This document shows, in pieces, positions 43,341 through 56,237 of a stretch of 56,237 nt of DNA. How positions within the stretch are numbered: position 1 is the first letter of the stretch; each line of letters begins with the position of its first letter. The position numbers and the translations under genes were made by a program. This stretch comes from a candidate division KSB1 bacterium. GTDB taxonomy: Bacteria > Zhuqueibacterota > Zhuqueibacteria > Residuimicrobiales > Krinioviventaceae. The stretch lies in assembly GCA_034505495.1 (NCBI GenBank), contig JAPDQV010000008.1, forward strand, positions 1 to 56,237. The letters are read 5' to 3'. A model generated the notes under the pieces. That model worked only from the letters and a program-made list of their open reading frames with translations. It had not been told where the DNA came from and searched no databases.

Positions 43341-44526
43341 CCGATATAACGGCTTCCTTTTTGCGTTTATTCTCTGCAGCCTCCATTCCCAACCTGCTAA
43401 TCAGCGCCTGCAGCTCTATTTCCGGCTTGGCCAGGATTTTCGGCGGAGAAAATTCTCCTTTCGAGGCGGCAGGCGAACTTGCGACGCGCACCCTGTCGAT
43501 TTTACGATCCTTGAAGGCAATGAACAGCGTGTCGCCCAATACTTTGTTCAAGCCTTTTTCGACGCCGTCTTCAATGACATGATAATAGCTGGTGGCGCGG
43601 CCGGTGATCCGCACCGAATCGATCTGCTCATCGGAAAGATGCACCATCATCTGTTCGCCGCTGAGCAGGTCAAAAGGCGTGCGCACTGGAACCAGAGAAT
43701 CGACCGGCGCCGCAGCTAAGGCGTTACCGACGATCTCGATGGCGGTCACCTGGGCGTCACGCAGATGGAGCGTCACAGCCGAGCCGGTGAGGCGCTGCCG
43801 ATCCTGCTTGACGCGCGGCAAATGCGCGAGCCTGACGGCATTCTCCTTACGCAGATAAATTAGCGTATCACAGCGGGCTTCCAGGTCTCCCCGCAGTACA
43901 AGTACGCTGTCCGACACGACGATCCGATCTCCGTCTTCAAACATCTCAAAGAACACGCCGCGGATGATCAGCTCGCCGCCGTCGGTGCTGTCGACTCGCG
44001 TCATCTGCGGTTTGCCGATGACCCTGGCGTAACCGCTGCGACGATCGTACTCGATGCGCGTTCCGACGATCGTGGTCCGCTCCTTTTCATTCGAAAGAAC
44101 TGCGGCACCCTCTGCGGATGCCTTTTCCGTCAAATCATCGTAGCAGATACGCAGCGCACGCAAACGGTGGGAAGCGTCGCTCAGCTCCGCGTTGCCTTCG
44201 ATGCACGTGACGCGCGTCGCTTCCTCATAGGTCACCTGATCTCCGGACAACGTTCGACTGGAATCGACGAACCGCACGCTGCCGGTAAGCACCGTTCGGC
44301 CTTCGGACAGATACTGCACGGCCTCATCGCAGGTCAGTATTGCGGAATCCTGGCGAAATTTTACGTTACCCTTCAGGCGGCGAATCTCGCGATCGCCCAA
44401 CCGTTGACCTTCCAAAACATCCGCATGCTCGAGGATCAGCTTGGACGCTTTTTTTCTCTGATCGGCCGCACTGACGACAACGGCAAAAACGATAAGCGGC
44501 AATAGGGTGTAAATTCGCCCCTTCAT
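43321..44526 (-). CDS. LptA/OstA-like periplasmic LPS-transport protein, long form
   Basis: A signal peptide is followed by repeated OstA-type strands (LKGNVKFRQDSAILTCDEAVQYL and similar) that build a beta-jellyroll bridge for LPS. At 401 residues it is about twice the usual LptA length and appears to carry two or more OstA units, as in FCB-group homologues. It lies between lptC (4-base overlap) and lptB. Confidence 0.85.
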   Translation of the reverse strand: MKGRIYTLLPLIVFAVVVSAADQRKKASKLILEHADVLEGQRLGDREIRRLKGNVKFRQDSAILTCDEAVQYLSEGRTVLTGSVRFVDSSRTLSGDQVTYEEATRVTCIEGNAELSDASHRLRALRICYDDLTEKASAEGAAVLSNEKERTTIVGTRIEYDRRSGYARVIGKPQMTRVDSTDGGELIIRGVFFEMFEDGDRIVVSDSVLVLRGDLEARCDTLIYLRKENAVRLAHLPRVKQDRQRLTGSAVTLHLRDAQVTAIEIVGNALAAAPVDSLVPVRTPFDLLSGEQMMVHLSDEQIDSVRITGRATSYYHVIEDGVEKGLNKVLGDTLFIAFKDRKIDRVRVASSPAASKGEFSPPKILAKPEIELQALISRLGMEAAENKRKKEAVISDEGSGS

Positions 44527-45137
44527 TCCCGCTTTTCCACAGCTGCCGAGTCGGGAGCAACCAAGGTCGAATCCTTGCGGGAAGGTTTTTTCGATTTGAA
44601 CTGCAGGTCCGCTCCCTTGTGAATTATGCCCTCGAACGGCTTTTGTATATGCCAGTCGTTCATCTGCGTATCGGATTCAAAACCAACGCCGCGCAGCGTA
44701 TCGCCCTTGTCAGTGGTCACCATCACCGTCACATTCGAGTAGATGCGGTTCCTCTCTTTGTTGAAAAAAAGCTCATCCGTGTAGAGAGTGAAACCGCTGT
44801 CCGACTTGACGACCACATTGCCGATCGCTTTGACGTTGGTTGTATTGTCGTCCAGCTCACCACCGTCCGCAGTCAAAACCGAGGCATGCTTTCCATCCTG
44901 ATCGTAAAAATCGATATGCACGCCCTGATCAAAGATGAGCAGCGAGCGATTGGCGTAGCGCCGCATGTGACCGGCGCGGATGACCGCCTGCAGATTGCCG
45001 CGGTCGGTCGCCGTGACGGAGAAATTCCAAATCTCCTGATCGGGTTGATCGCCCTGCACCACTACGTCCGGCTCGATGTCGTGCGAACTGCAGGCCAACC
45101 AAAGCAGCGCTGCCAACGCCGCCCATTTGCGCTTCAT
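44523..45137 (-). CDS. lptC: LptC-like LPS export lipoprotein
   Basis: The N-terminus has a lipobox (LLWLAC) and the body has the LptC-type GKHASVLTADGGELDDNTTNVKAIGNVVVKS pattern read in parts, followed by YTDELFFNKERNRIYSN. LptC links LptBFG to LptA. Lipoprotein forms are usual in this part of the tree, whereas E. coli LptC has a transmembrane anchor. Overlaps of 4 bases on both sides tie it to kdsD and lptA. Confidence 0.87.
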   Translation of the reverse strand: MKRKWAALAALLWLACSSHDIEPDVVVQGDQPDQEIWNFSVTATDRGNLQAVIRAGHMRRYANRSLLIFDQGVHIDFYDQDGKHASVLTADGGELDDNTTNVKAIGNVVVKSDSGFTLYTDELFFNKERNRIYSNVTVMVTTDKGDTLRGVGFESDTQMNDWHIQKPFEGIIHKGADLQFKSKKPSRKDSTLVAPDSAAVEKRE

Positions 45138-46149
45138 TTAAACGCCCCCATGCCGGCTTCCAGCAAATCGTGCAGATGCACCATGCCTACCGGTCGATTT
45201 TCATCATCCACGATGATCAGCTGAAGGATATTGTGCTGCTCCATAATCTGAAACGCCGACAGCGCCGTTGATCCGCACCGCGCAGTTTTCGGATTGGGGT
45301 TCATCACCTCCAAAGCCTTCATGGAAGTCAAATCGCAGGGTTTCTGCAGCAAACGCCGCAAATCCCCGTCGGTAATGATGCCCGCCAGTTTGCCGTTTTC
45401 ATCGACCACGCAGGTACCGCCGAACCGCTTGCGCGTGATTTCGGAAATGACTTCCGTCATACGGGCATCCTTGGAAACCACCGGCAGGTAGCTGCCGGTG
45501 AACATGATATCGTCGATTTTCTGCAGCCGACGTCCCAAAGAGCCGGCCGGATGCAGAAAGGCAAAGTCCTCCGAATCGAAATCGCGTTGCTCCAGCAAAG
45601 CCACCGCCAGGGCGTCGCCCATGGCCAGCATGGCAGTCGTGCTGGCAGTCGGCGCCAGGTCGTTCGGGCACGCCTCGCCGGCCACGCCGACGTCGATGAC
45701 AATGTCGCTGCGAGTGGCCAATGAGGAGCGAAGATTTCCCGTCAAGGTAATGATCGGTACGCCGATGCGCTTGAGAATGGGAATCAATGCGCTGATCTCG
45801 TCGGTGTTGCCGCTTTTGGACAGACAAATGACAACGTCATCCGGCGTAACCATGCCGACGTCGCCGTGAACCGCATCGGCGGGGTGAAGAAAGAACGCCG
45901 GGGTGCCGGTGCTGCTGAATGTGGCGGCGATCTTTTTGCCGATGAGCCCCGACTTGCCGATGCCGGTTACAATCACCCGACCCTTGCAGTTAAGAATGGT
46001 TCGCACGGCGCGTTCGAAACTTTCATCGATGCGGGGAATCAGGGCGGCCACAGCCTCGCTTTCGATGCGTAGGACGCGTCGTGCGCATTCGATGATTACA
46101 TTCTTATTTTGAAGCGGCGGAAACGGCCCGCTGATCGGTTTCTGCATGC

Positions 46150-46153
<4 letters not shown>
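45134..46153 (-). CDS. kdsD: Arabinose-5-phosphate isomerase
   Basis: The SIS domain (VIVTGIGKSGLIGKKIAATFSSTG) holds the sugar-phosphate site and two CBS domains follow from about residue 205. This layout is the KdsD/KpsF isomerase that makes arabinose 5-phosphate from ribulose 5-phosphate, the first dedicated step of Kdo synthesis. kdsA lies immediately upstream. Confidence 0.93.
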
Positions 46154-49397
<3,244 letters not shown>

Positions 49398-49401
<4 letters not shown>

Positions 49402-49685
49402 CCAATCACCTTGGGTACGCTGAAAAACCCGTGATGTGCGCGCGGCGCGTTAGCCAGCGTTTCCTCCTGAGTCAGCCACGGCTTCACTTGATCGTCGCGC
49501 AGTACGTTTACCTGCTCCAACACGTGAAAAGTGGGCTCTACTTGCGATGTATCCAATTCATTCAGCTTTTCCACATAAGAGAGGATCTGATTAAATTGAT
49601 CCACAAACACCCGCTTTTCTTCTTCACTAAAGGACAACTTGGCCAGTAAGGCAATTTTTTCTACTTGCTCGATCGTAACCGACAT
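49398..49685 (-). CDS. gatC: Asp/Glu-tRNA amidotransferase subunit C
   Basis: The short helical protein (95 residues) starts VTIEQVEKIALLAKLSFSEEEK and has the GatC segment DQFNQILSYVEKLNELDTS. GatA and GatB are not in the window. The ATG at 49685 has AAGGA upstream and lies 30 bases after a strong promoter; upstream starts lie in or above that promoter and are rejected. Confidence 0.92.
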
Positions 49686-49716
49686 AGACAGATCCTTTTG
49701 CATGCAAAGTCCAATG

Positions 49717-49745
49717 AATATAAAAGAACAGCCGCTCAGAGTCAA
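49717..49745 (-). promoter_or_regulatory. Strong sigma-70-type promoter of the gatC-kds-lpt-rpoN-hslVU run
   Basis: On the minus strand TTGACT (49740-49745) and TATATT (49717-49722) are separated by exactly 17 bases. The transcript should begin near 49709 and give a leader of about 25 bases. Confidence 0.72.
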
Positions 49746-49808
49746 GCTAAAAGTGGCCTGCCGGCATAATATTTGTTTAGATGTGGTTGAACAAAAGAGA
49801 GGGCATAA

Positions 49809-49839
49809 AAAAAGCGCCGTCGATTTGGCGGCGCTTTTT
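49809..49839 (-). terminator. Intrinsic terminator of the rplU-rpmA transcript
   Basis: A perfect 11-bp stem (AAAAAGCGCCG with CGGCGCTTTTT, 9-base loop) lies 6 bases after rpmA on the minus strand and is followed by T residues. A and T runs on both sides make it able to act on either strand. Confidence 0.85.
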
Positions 49840-49845
49840 AGATTC

Positions 49846-50100
49846 TTAAGCGGGAATTATGGTGACAAACTTTTTATCTTTTCCGCTCGAATAGTATTTG
49901 ACCGTGCCGTTGACAAGGGCAAACAGCGTGTCGTCTTTGCCGATCCCGACATTGGGCCCGGGATGAATGCGCGTTCCGCGCTGCCGTACGAGAATGCTTC
50001 CCGCCGTCACGACTTGGCCGCCGAAACGCTTGACGCCCAACCGCTTGGCATTGCTGTCGCGACCGTTCCGGCTGCTTCCTACACCTTTTTTATGCGCCAT
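49846..50100 (-). CDS. rpmA: Ribosomal protein L27
   Basis: [20 protein letters not shown] is the universal L27 start, and [13 protein letters not shown] is the conserved core. No N-terminal extension of the Firmicutes type is present. It follows rplU by 24 bases. Confidence 0.97.
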   Translation of the reverse strand: MAHKKGVGSSRNGRDSNAKRLGVKRFGGQVVTAGSILVRQRGTRIHPGPNVGIGKDDTLFALVNGTVKYYSSGKDKKFVTIIPA

Positions 50101-50124
50101 GCTTGGTTCTCCCGAATGGAATGA

Positions 50125-50436
50125 TTAAGCCGTGATTTCCTTGATCTGCAGCGCCGTCAACAGTTGACGGTGACCTTTCAATACTTTGTAACGTTTGCGA
50201 CGCTTCTTCTTGAACACAAGAACCTTGTCCCCACGGGTCTGCTCAAGGATCGCCGCAGTCACTTTGGCGCCGTCTACATAAGGCGCACCCACCTTGATCC
50301 CCTGCTCATCGGAAACCAGCAGCACCTTATCGATCGAAATTTCATCGCCCTGCTCTCCAGGCAGGCGATTCGCCAGCACGACATCGTCCTTCTTGACTTT
50401 GAACTGCTGTCCCGCTATTTCCACTACCGCGTACAT
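50125..50436 (-). CDS. rplU: Ribosomal protein L21
   Basis: [18 protein letters not shown] is the L21 start and [15 protein letters not shown] the conserved RNA-binding end. It forms the usual rplU-rpmA pair and follows the ribonuclease G gene. Confidence 0.97.
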   Translation of the reverse strand: MYAVVEIAGQQFKVKKDDVVLANRLPGEQGDEISIDKVLLVSDEQGIKVGAPYVDGAKVTAAILEQTRGDKVLVFKKKRRKRYKVLKGHRQLLTALQIKEITA

Positions 50437-50503
50437 CGGCGTCCATCTCCCTAATTATCGTCATTTTAAAAGCTTATTAAAATACTAAAATAGGCAAAAA
50501 AAG

Positions 50504-52024
50504 TCAAGACATATATTTATCAGTAAGGTCTTCCTCACCGTGCTTGTCCAAAAAACGAAATTCATCCAGGCTGATGTTTTCATCAGCAATGACCTTGAAA
50601 CGCATCCAATAATGCCAGCTCATGCGGCGGATAAAACTGCGCACTCCGCTGGTCAGGAACTTGGCCAGCTCCGGATGAACAACCAACTGGACGCTTCTCT
50701 CTCCGCCTTCGCTGCGGTACCGTTTGATCCAGCGCTCGATCTTGTGCGCAATCGTCGTTTTAGAGATGACGCGGCCGGTACCCATGCAGGCGGGACACGG
50801 TTCAGAGATCGAGTACAGGAGCGCCGGACGTACCCGCTCCCGCGTCATCTCCACGATACCAAACTCGGAAATCGGAGCAACATTGGTCTGCGCGCGATCT
50901 TTGGCCAGCTCCTTTTTAAATTCTTCAAGAAGCTTTTGTTTGTTTTTGGGATCCACCATGTCGATGAAATCGATGATGATGATGCCCCCGATGTCGCGCA
51001 GCCGCAGCTGACGGGCGATCTCACGCGCCGCCTCGAGGTTGATTCTCAAGCTGTTGGCATCGTGATTTGCCCGGCCGGCAAATCTGCCGCTGTTGACGTC
51101 GATCGCAGTCAAGGCTTCCGTATGATCGAAAAAGAGATAGCCGCCGCTCTTGAGCCAGACTTTGCGGGAAATGCTGCGGTTGATCTGTTCCTCGATATCA
51201 TACTCGTCGAACAGAGGAGTCTTTTTGTCATACAGCTTGACGCGATCGACCAGCTGAGGTGAAACATCCTTGAGGTAGCGGACGATCTCCTTGTACATCT
51301 TTTTATCGTCGACGATCAGCTGCTCGATATCGTTGCTAAAGAGATCGCGGATGACGCTCGAAAGCACACCGACATCCTTGTAGACCAATGCCGGCGGTTC
51401 GACGGAGCGCATCTTTTTCACCAGCTGGTCCCATTTTTTCATGAGGCTTTCCAGATCGGCCTTGAGCGCTGCCTCGTCCTTTCCCTCGGCGACGGTACGA
51501 ATGACCAGTCCGAAATTTTCCGGTCGGATTTCGCGACCGATCTTTTTCAAGCGAAAACGCTCTTTGCGGTTTTGAATTTTTTTCGAAACGCCGACGATGT
51601 TGTCGTTGGGGACCAGAACAAGATAGCGGCCCGCCAAAGAAATGGCAGTGGTCACGCGGGCGCCTTTTTCAGAAATCGGTTCCTTGGTCACCTGAACGAG
51701 GATGTTGTCGCCGCGCTTAATCGGCAGGCCGTCCCGTTTCTGATCGAGCTTGGGAAACTGTTGATCCTTTTTGGCGTGGGGATCGAACCCGATCAAGTGA
51801 TCGTCAATGTCGGAAAAATGCAAAAAGGCATCCTGCTTGTGCCCGATGTCGATAAAGGCAGCCTGAAGTCCTTTTAAAACTTTTGCTACTTTGCCGTAAT
51901 AAATGTCCCCCACCATGCGTTCCCGTTCAGGAAGCTCATAATAGAGCTCCACCAACTGTTTGTTCTCCAAAATAGCGATTCTCGTCTCACCCAAGGAGAC
52001 GTTGATTGCAATGATTTTGCTCAT
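50504..52024 (-). CDS. rng: Ribonuclease G/E family endoribonuclease
   Basis: An N-terminal S1 domain (GDIYYGKVAKVLKGLQAAFIDIG) is followed by the catalytic RNase E/G core with IDVNSGRF and IIIDFIDMVD, which supply the metal-binding Asp residues. CPACMGTG is the zinc-link cysteine motif. Length of 506 residues indicates RNase G rather than the long RNase E. The order with rplU and rpmA is widely conserved. Confidence 0.94.
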   Translation of the reverse strand: MSKIIAINVSLGETRIAILENKQLVELYYELPERERMVGDIYYGKVAKVLKGLQAAFIDIGHKQDAFLHFSDIDDHLIGFDPHAKKDQQFPKLDQKRDGLPIKRGDNILVQVTKEPISEKGARVTTAISLAGRYLVLVPNDNIVGVSKKIQNRKERFRLKKIGREIRPENFGLVIRTVAEGKDEAALKADLESLMKKWDQLVKKMRSVEPPALVYKDVGVLSSVIRDLFSNDIEQLIVDDKKMYKEIVRYLKDVSPQLVDRVKLYDKKTPLFDEYDIEEQINRSISRKVWLKSGGYLFFDHTEALTAIDVNSGRFAGRANHDANSLRINLEAAREIARQLRLRDIGGIIIIDFIDMVDPKNKQKLLEEFKKELAKDRAQTNVAPISEFGIVEMTRERVRPALLYSISEPCPACMGTGRVISKTTIAHKIERWIKRYRSEGGERSVQLVVHPELAKFLTSGVRSFIRRMSWHYWMRFKVIADENISLDEFRFLDKHGEEDLTDKYMS

Positions 52025-52043
52025 AGTTCCTCTACACTTTTTG

Positions 52044-54596
52044 TTACTGCGTCAAATCCATCGGATCGATTCGTCGGTCGCCGTTCTGTACCCATAAAGC
52101 GCGCCGATGGATGGAAGCAGATGCCGCCGGTTCTTCGGCGTGGGGGAAAACAAGGGCCAAGATTTCATCGATGCGGATGCTTTTGCCTTCAACAAAGGCC
52201 GTCGTCAGGGCGAAACCGCTGTCGTTCAGCTCATATGCGAGCAAAAACGGCCGAATGTCGACGACCTGGAAGCCTGTCTCTTTTTTTCGTTCCACGCGCA
52301 GCTCGGAACAACTGAACAATTGACCGAGCCGTTCAACGGCGGGTTCACACTCTTTTCCGTTTGTTAGAAAAAAATCATAGACAGCTCGATTGATCACCGC
52401 TGCCGGCGCCGGGGGCCGATGATCCAAAATCCGCTGCTGCAGAAGCCTCATCCCATGCGGCAGAAAAGGCGACAAGGCTTCAATAAAATTCGTCTCTTTA
52501 CTTCCCGCAAAGGCGATATCCAGATATTCCGCCTCGCTGGTCAAGCCGGTCGGCAACGGCGGCCCGTAGGCCAATTTGGGATGCGGATTGAATCCTTGCG
52601 TAAAGACGACCGGCAGCTTGGAGCGGCGCAAAGCCATCTCGATCAGCCGCATCATGTCGAGATGCGACAGCCATCGCAGCTCCTCGCCGCGGCTGTAACG
52701 CAGGCGCGCATAGAGCACTCTTTCGTCGCTCGACCGTTCGATCATTGCAGGCGGCTCCCAGATCGGCGCCTCGTCGTTTTGCTGCGGCTTTGGGCTGGAA
52801 TCCGCGAACAATTCGCGACACACTTTTTGTCCCATGAGGCCGCAGGCGTGGCATTCGCTGAGTCGGCAATCAGGCAGCTGTTCTTCGCCCAGAGCGCGGC
52901 GATATTCATCGCGCAGAAACTTTTTGGTCACACCCTTGTCAATGTGATCCCAAGGAAGGGGATCATCAAAAGATCGTTCCGCCAGATAGTCTGCAAATTC
53001 AAGGCCGTTTTCCTGCATCGCCGTTTCGTAACGCGAAAAATCGAACAGCTCCGTCCAGCCGTCCAGTTTTGCGCCCAGCTCCCAAACTCGCCGGACGACC
53101 TTGGCCAATCGACGGTCGCCGCGGGCAAGCAGTCCCTCGGCATAGGCGGTCTCCGGGTCGCGTCTGCTCACTTTGACGTTTCGCCAACGCATTCTTTCCA
53201 ATAAATAGTCCAGCTTGCGTTGACTTTGCTCTCGGGTGTCCTGAGCCGCCCATTGAAACGGAGTATGCGGTTTGGGAATAAAAGGCGACAGCGAAACGTG
53301 AATGCGCCCCCCTTTTTTCGCCGCAATGCGTCGGACCTGGTCGACCAGATCGATCAGGCCTTCCAAATCCGCATCGTTCTCCGTCGGATGACCGATCATG
53401 AAGTAGAGTTTGACCGTCTCCCACCCTTCACGAAAAGCCAGCTCCACCGCCCGCAGAAGCTCTCCCTCGCTGGTGGCCTTGTTGATGACGTTGCGCAGCC
53501 GCTGCGATCCGGCTTCCGGCGCCAAGGTCAAACCGGATTTACGCACGCCGCGTGCATACCGCGCCACCAACGGTGTAAAGCTTTCCGGCTTGAGCGAGGG
53601 AAAAGAAATGTTGATGTTCCTGCTGCTGAATTCGGCTGCAAGCAGGTACATCAATTTCGGCAGCTGCGTATAGTCCGAGGTCGAAAGCGACAGCAGCGAC
53701 ACCTCCTGGTGCCCCGTCGCCTCGATGTTGCGTCGCGCCTGCTCCAGGAGATCCTCCGGCGAGCGCTCCCGCACCGGGCGATAGATGATTCCGGCATTGC
53801 AAAAGCGGCAGCCGCGTGAACAACCGCGGGCGATCTCCAAAGACACCCGATCATGGGCCGTCGGAATCAACGGGACGAGCGGCTTGTCGGGGTAATATTC
53901 CGGCTTTAGCTCCTCGACGATCTGGGCGCGGATGCGCCGCGGCACGCCCTCCCGTACCGGTTCAAGGGCGCGAAATTTTCCCGTCTCGTCGTACGCTTCG
54001 CGATAGAATTGCGGAACATAAACCCCCGGCATTTTGGCCAATTCGAACAGCAGATCTGCACGGGAGACCTTGCTTCTTTTCGCCTCGCGGACCATTTCGG
54101 CGATCTTTGGTGCAATTTCTTCCCCGTCGCCGATCACCACCGCATCCAAAAACTCGGCAATCGGTTCGGGATTAAAGGCCGACGGTCCGCCGGCAAAAAT
54201 CAAGGGGAATCCCTCTCTTTCCCGTGCCGATAGCGGAACCCCGCCCAAATCTAAAAGATTGAGTATGGTTGGAAAGTGCAGTTCATACTGCAGCGTAAAG
54301 CCGACGATATCGAACTGATTGAGCGGTGTTCGCGTCTCCAGGCTGAACAAAGGGATCTTTAGCTCGCGCATCTTTTGCTCCATATCGATCCATGGAGCAA
54401 AGACCCGCTCTGCGTAAACGCCCTTAATGCGGTTAAGCAGATGATAGAGAACGGCAAATCCCAAATAGGACATGCCGATCTCGTAAACATCCGGAAAAAC
54501 AAGAGCAATACGCAGGTCGACGTCAGCAGGAGATTTGCGGACAATATTGAATTCGTTGCCGATATATCGTCCCGGCTTGGCAACGAAGGGCAACAA
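52044..54596 (-). CDS. B12-binding radical SAM protein with C-terminal DUF2344 domain
   Basis: The N-terminal part resembles a cobalamin-binding domain (VALVFPDVYEIGMSYLGFAVLY region). The radical SAM cluster is SRGCRFCNAG with the CxxxCxxC spacing from ARGCSRGCRFC. The last 200 residues (LRYSRGEELRWLSHLDMMR) are the TIGR03936/DUF2344 domain, so two usually separate genes are fused. The family commonly precedes rng, rplU and rpmA, as here. Start is uncertain: TTG at 54596 is used and no ATG or GTG occurs in frame upstream before a stop. Function is unknown. Confidence 0.87.
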   Translation of the reverse strand: MLPFVAKPGRYIGNEFNIVRKSPADVDLRIALVFPDVYEIGMSYLGFAVLYHLLNRIKGVYAERVFAPWIDMEQKMRELKIPLFSLETRTPLNQFDIVGFTLQYELHFPTILNLLDLGGVPLSAREREGFPLIFAGGPSAFNPEPIAEFLDAVVIGDGEEIAPKIAEMVREAKRSKVSRADLLFELAKMPGVYVPQFYREAYDETGKFRALEPVREGVPRRIRAQIVEELKPEYYPDKPLVPLIPTAHDRVSLEIARGCSRGCRFCNAGIIYRPVRERSPEDLLEQARRNIEATGHQEVSLLSLSTSDYTQLPKLMYLLAAEFSSRNINISFPSLKPESFTPLVARYARGVRKSGLTLAPEAGSQRLRNVINKATSEGELLRAVELAFREGWETVKLYFMIGHPTENDADLEGLIDLVDQVRRIAAKKGGRIHVSLSPFIPKPHTPFQWAAQDTREQSQRKLDYLLERMRWRNVKVSRRDPETAYAEGLLARGDRRLAKVVRRVWELGAKLDGWTELFDFSRYETAMQENGLEFADYLAERSFDDPLPWDHIDKGVTKKFLRDEYRRALGEEQLPDCRLSECHACGLMGQKVCRELFADSSPKPQQNDEAPIWEPPAMIERSSDERVLYARLRYSRGEELRWLSHLDMMRLIEMALRRSKLPVVFTQGFNPHPKLAYGPPLPTGLTSEAEYLDIAFAGSKETNFIEALSPFLPHGMRLLQQRILDHRPPAPAAVINRAVYDFFLTNGKECEPAVERLGQLFSCSELRVERKKETGFQVVDIRPFLLAYELNDSGFALTTAFVEGKSIRIDEILALVFPHAEEPAASASIHRRALWVQNGDRRIDPMDLTQ

Positions 54597-54743
54597 ACGG
54601 TTCAGATCGGTTTCGCGAACAGTTTGGATGGCGACAACTCTCTCAATTTATTCATCCATTAACTGTTCTAATATACAAAGATTTATCCTAAAATCTGAGC
54701 ACTTTTTGTCGCCCGCCCTTGAAGCCGTCCTATAATCGCTTCG

Positions 54744-56174
54744 TCATGCCGCCAGACCGGCATTCCTGACGAATTCCATCCCCTTTTCGACAGCGGTCCG
54801 ATTGAGAGGCAACAAATTCTTACGCTTGATGATGAACGGCAGTGCTTCCATCGCGCATTCCGCCGGTAGGATGCCGCTCAAAGCAATGTAAGCGCCCAAG
54901 ATGATCATGTTGGCGACGCGCGTATTGCCGAGTTCGTCCGCCATCTGGGTCGCCGGTATGGCCAAGCTTTTGACGTCGTTCCGCATCGGTTGCCGATGAA
55001 TCAGCGAAGAATCGTAAATAATCCAACCTCCGGGCACGACGATCGGCTCGAATTTATCTAGGGAGGGCAGATTCATGGCGATCAACACCGTCGGTTTGGA
55101 GACCAACGGCGAACCGACGCGATGCGTCGAAAGAGTGACATGGCAATTGGCGGTGCCGCCCCTCATTTCCGGGCCGTAGGATGGCAGCCAGGAAACATGA
55201 TAGCCGTTGATCATGCCGGCCTGAGCCAAGCCGATCCCCAGAACGAGAATGCCCTGCCCGCCAAAACCGGCAATCACCAGCCGCTCGTTTCTTTCCTTAG
55301 TGGCGGAGATTTCCGTTTGGACGGACGTTTCCTTTGGAAGCTCTAATTTTTCGGCAATGCCGTCCACAGAGAAAGAGCGTCGCTCGGCAGGCCGCGGCGC
55401 GATGCGATCCGAGATGTCCTTATAGACCCCGAGCGGAAACACTTTGAACATCTCTTCTTCGATCCAATGCTTGGCTTCGACCGGTGTCATCTTCCAGCCG
55501 GAGGGGCAGGCGGACAAGACCTCGACCAAAGAAAAGCCTTTGTTGTCGATCTGATTGCGCAGCGCCTTGCGTACGGCGGCGCGCGTTTTCATAATGTGCG
55601 CCGCATCGGTAATAGCCGTTCGTTCGACATACACGGGCGCTTCGAGAACGGAGATGAGCTCCGAAACGCGCAAAGGGAACCCTTCATTTTCGGCGTGCCG
55701 GCCGAACGGCGTCGTGGTCGTTTTTTGTCCCATGAGCGTGGTGGGCGCCATTTGGCCGCCGGTCATGCCGTATATGGCGTTGTTGACGAAAAAGACCGTA
55801 ATCGCTTCGCCGCGGTTGGCCGCCTGGAGAATGTTGTTGGCGCCGATCGCCGCCAAGTCGCCGTCTCCCTGATAGCTGATCACGATGCTGTGCGGATGCA
55901 CTCGTTTGATCCCCGTCGCCACTGCCGGCGCTCTGCCGTGCGCGCATTGTATGTTGCCGACGCGAAAATAGTAGTAGGCAAAAACGCTGCATCCGACCGG
56001 ACTAATCAGAATTGTGCGCTCGCGAATCTTAAAGTCGTCCAAGGCCTCGGCAATGAGCTTGTGAAGGACGCCATGGCCGCAGCCGGGACAATAATGCGTT
56101 ACATCCTTGAGCCCCGATTTACGCTCATAAATCGAATAAAAGCTGTTCGGTTTTAAAAAGGCGTTCGCTGCCAT
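54744..56174 (-). CDS. 2-oxoacid:ferredoxin oxidoreductase, fused beta and gamma subunits
   Basis: Residues about 1-290 are the thiamine diphosphate-binding beta subunit ([40 protein letters not shown]). From about residue 300 the gamma subunit begins ([13 protein letters not shown]). These are usually separate genes in the KorAB/VorABC group, which oxidise 2-oxoglutarate or branched-chain oxoacids and reduce ferredoxin. The alpha subunit gene lies just upstream and is cut by the window end. Confidence 0.9.
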   Translation of the reverse strand: MAANAFLKPNSFYSIYERKSGLKDVTHYCPGCGHGVLHKLIAEALDDFKIRERTILISPVGCSVFAYYYFRVGNIQCAHGRAPAVATGIKRVHPHSIVISYQGDGDLAAIGANNILQAANRGEAITVFFVNNAIYGMTGGQMAPTTLMGQKTTTTPFGRHAENEGFPLRVSELISVLEAPVYVERTAITDAAHIMKTRAAVRKALRNQIDNKGFSLVEVLSACPSGWKMTPVEAKHWIEEEMFKVFPLGVYKDISDRIAPRPAERRSFSVDGIAEKLELPKETSVQTEISATKERNERLVIAGFGGQGILVLGIGLAQAGMINGYHVSWLPSYGPEMRGGTANCHVTLSTHRVGSPLVSKPTVLIAMNLPSLDKFEPIVVPGGWIIYDSSLIHRQPMRNDVKSLAIPATQMADELGNTRVANMIILGAYIALSGILPAECAMEALPFIIKRKNLLPLNRTAVEKGMEFVRNAGLAA

Positions 56175-56177
56175 AGG

Positions 56178-56237
56178 TTATGCCTTTATCAGTTGCGTGA
56201 CTTGTTCGATGATCTCTTCCGTTGTAGGCACGACGCC
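56178..56237 (-). CDS. C-terminal end of a 2-oxoacid:ferredoxin oxidoreductase alpha subunit
   Basis: Nineteen codons before the TAA encode VVPTTEEIIEQVTQLIKA, a typical KorA/VorB tail. The stop lies 3 bases before the beta-gamma gene start. The rest is outside the window. Confidence 0.65.
   Translation of the reverse strand, partial: GVVPTTEEIIEQVTQLIKA

Overview
The window looks like a chromosomal segment of a Gram-negative bacterium, most likely from the FCB side of the tree (KSB1 or Calditrichota-like). This placement is inference. The support is a complete Kdo and Lpt lipopolysaccharide set, Tat-exported sugar enzymes, a CotH protein ending in a PNPFNPS-type (T9SS/FlgD-like) C-terminal domain, a HATT-type HslV, and a fused beta-gamma 2-oxoacid:ferredoxin oxidoreductase. 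Coding density is high and most genes lie on the minus strand. I see no rRNA, tRNA, CRISPR array or prophage.

Region by region. 1-4632 (+): the end of a TolC-like protein, a tandem jelly-roll protein, a small alarmone synthetase fused to TPRs, and an overlapping Ste24-like protease. 4687-7407 (-): a redox/membrane cluster with a NapH-like ferredoxin, a five-heme cytochrome, a DUF6132 protein, an FmdB zinc ribbon and, at its head, a 55-codon gene with an in-frame TGA followed by a bSECIS-like hairpin (candidate selenoprotein). 7458-10428 (-): a DUF72 protein and the slipin/NfeD pair. 10544-10756 (+): a candidate structured RNA with its own promoter. 10837-15776 (-): ComM/YifB, a CDP-alcohol phosphatidyltransferase and a Znu-type metal ABC transporter.

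17476-21483 (-) appears to be a small integron-type cassette array without an integrase. Two attC-like sites bound a two-gene cassette (NotI-family endonuclease plus D12 adenine methyltransferase). A second cassette carries an OLD-family ATPase/TOPRIM nuclease. The array abuts what looks like the 3' remnant of a host gene.

22388-25592 (+) is a porin, a sodium:solute symporter and a small accessory protein. 27231-37211 (-) is an amino-sugar/sulfated-glycan island: GH109-like enzyme, galactokinase-family kinase, SSS transporter, DUF5009 protein, CotH protein and sulfatase. 37248-49685 (-) is a nearly gapless run of GNAT, argF, hslU, hslV, rpoN, lptB, lptA, lptC, kdsD, kdsA, pyrG, kdsB and gatC. 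It is driven by a strong sigma-70-like promoter and couples Kdo synthesis and LPS export to proteostasis and sigma-54. 49846-54596 (-) is the familiar rpmA, rplU, rng and B12-radical SAM block, and 54744 to the end is a 2-oxoacid:ferredoxin oxidoreductase.
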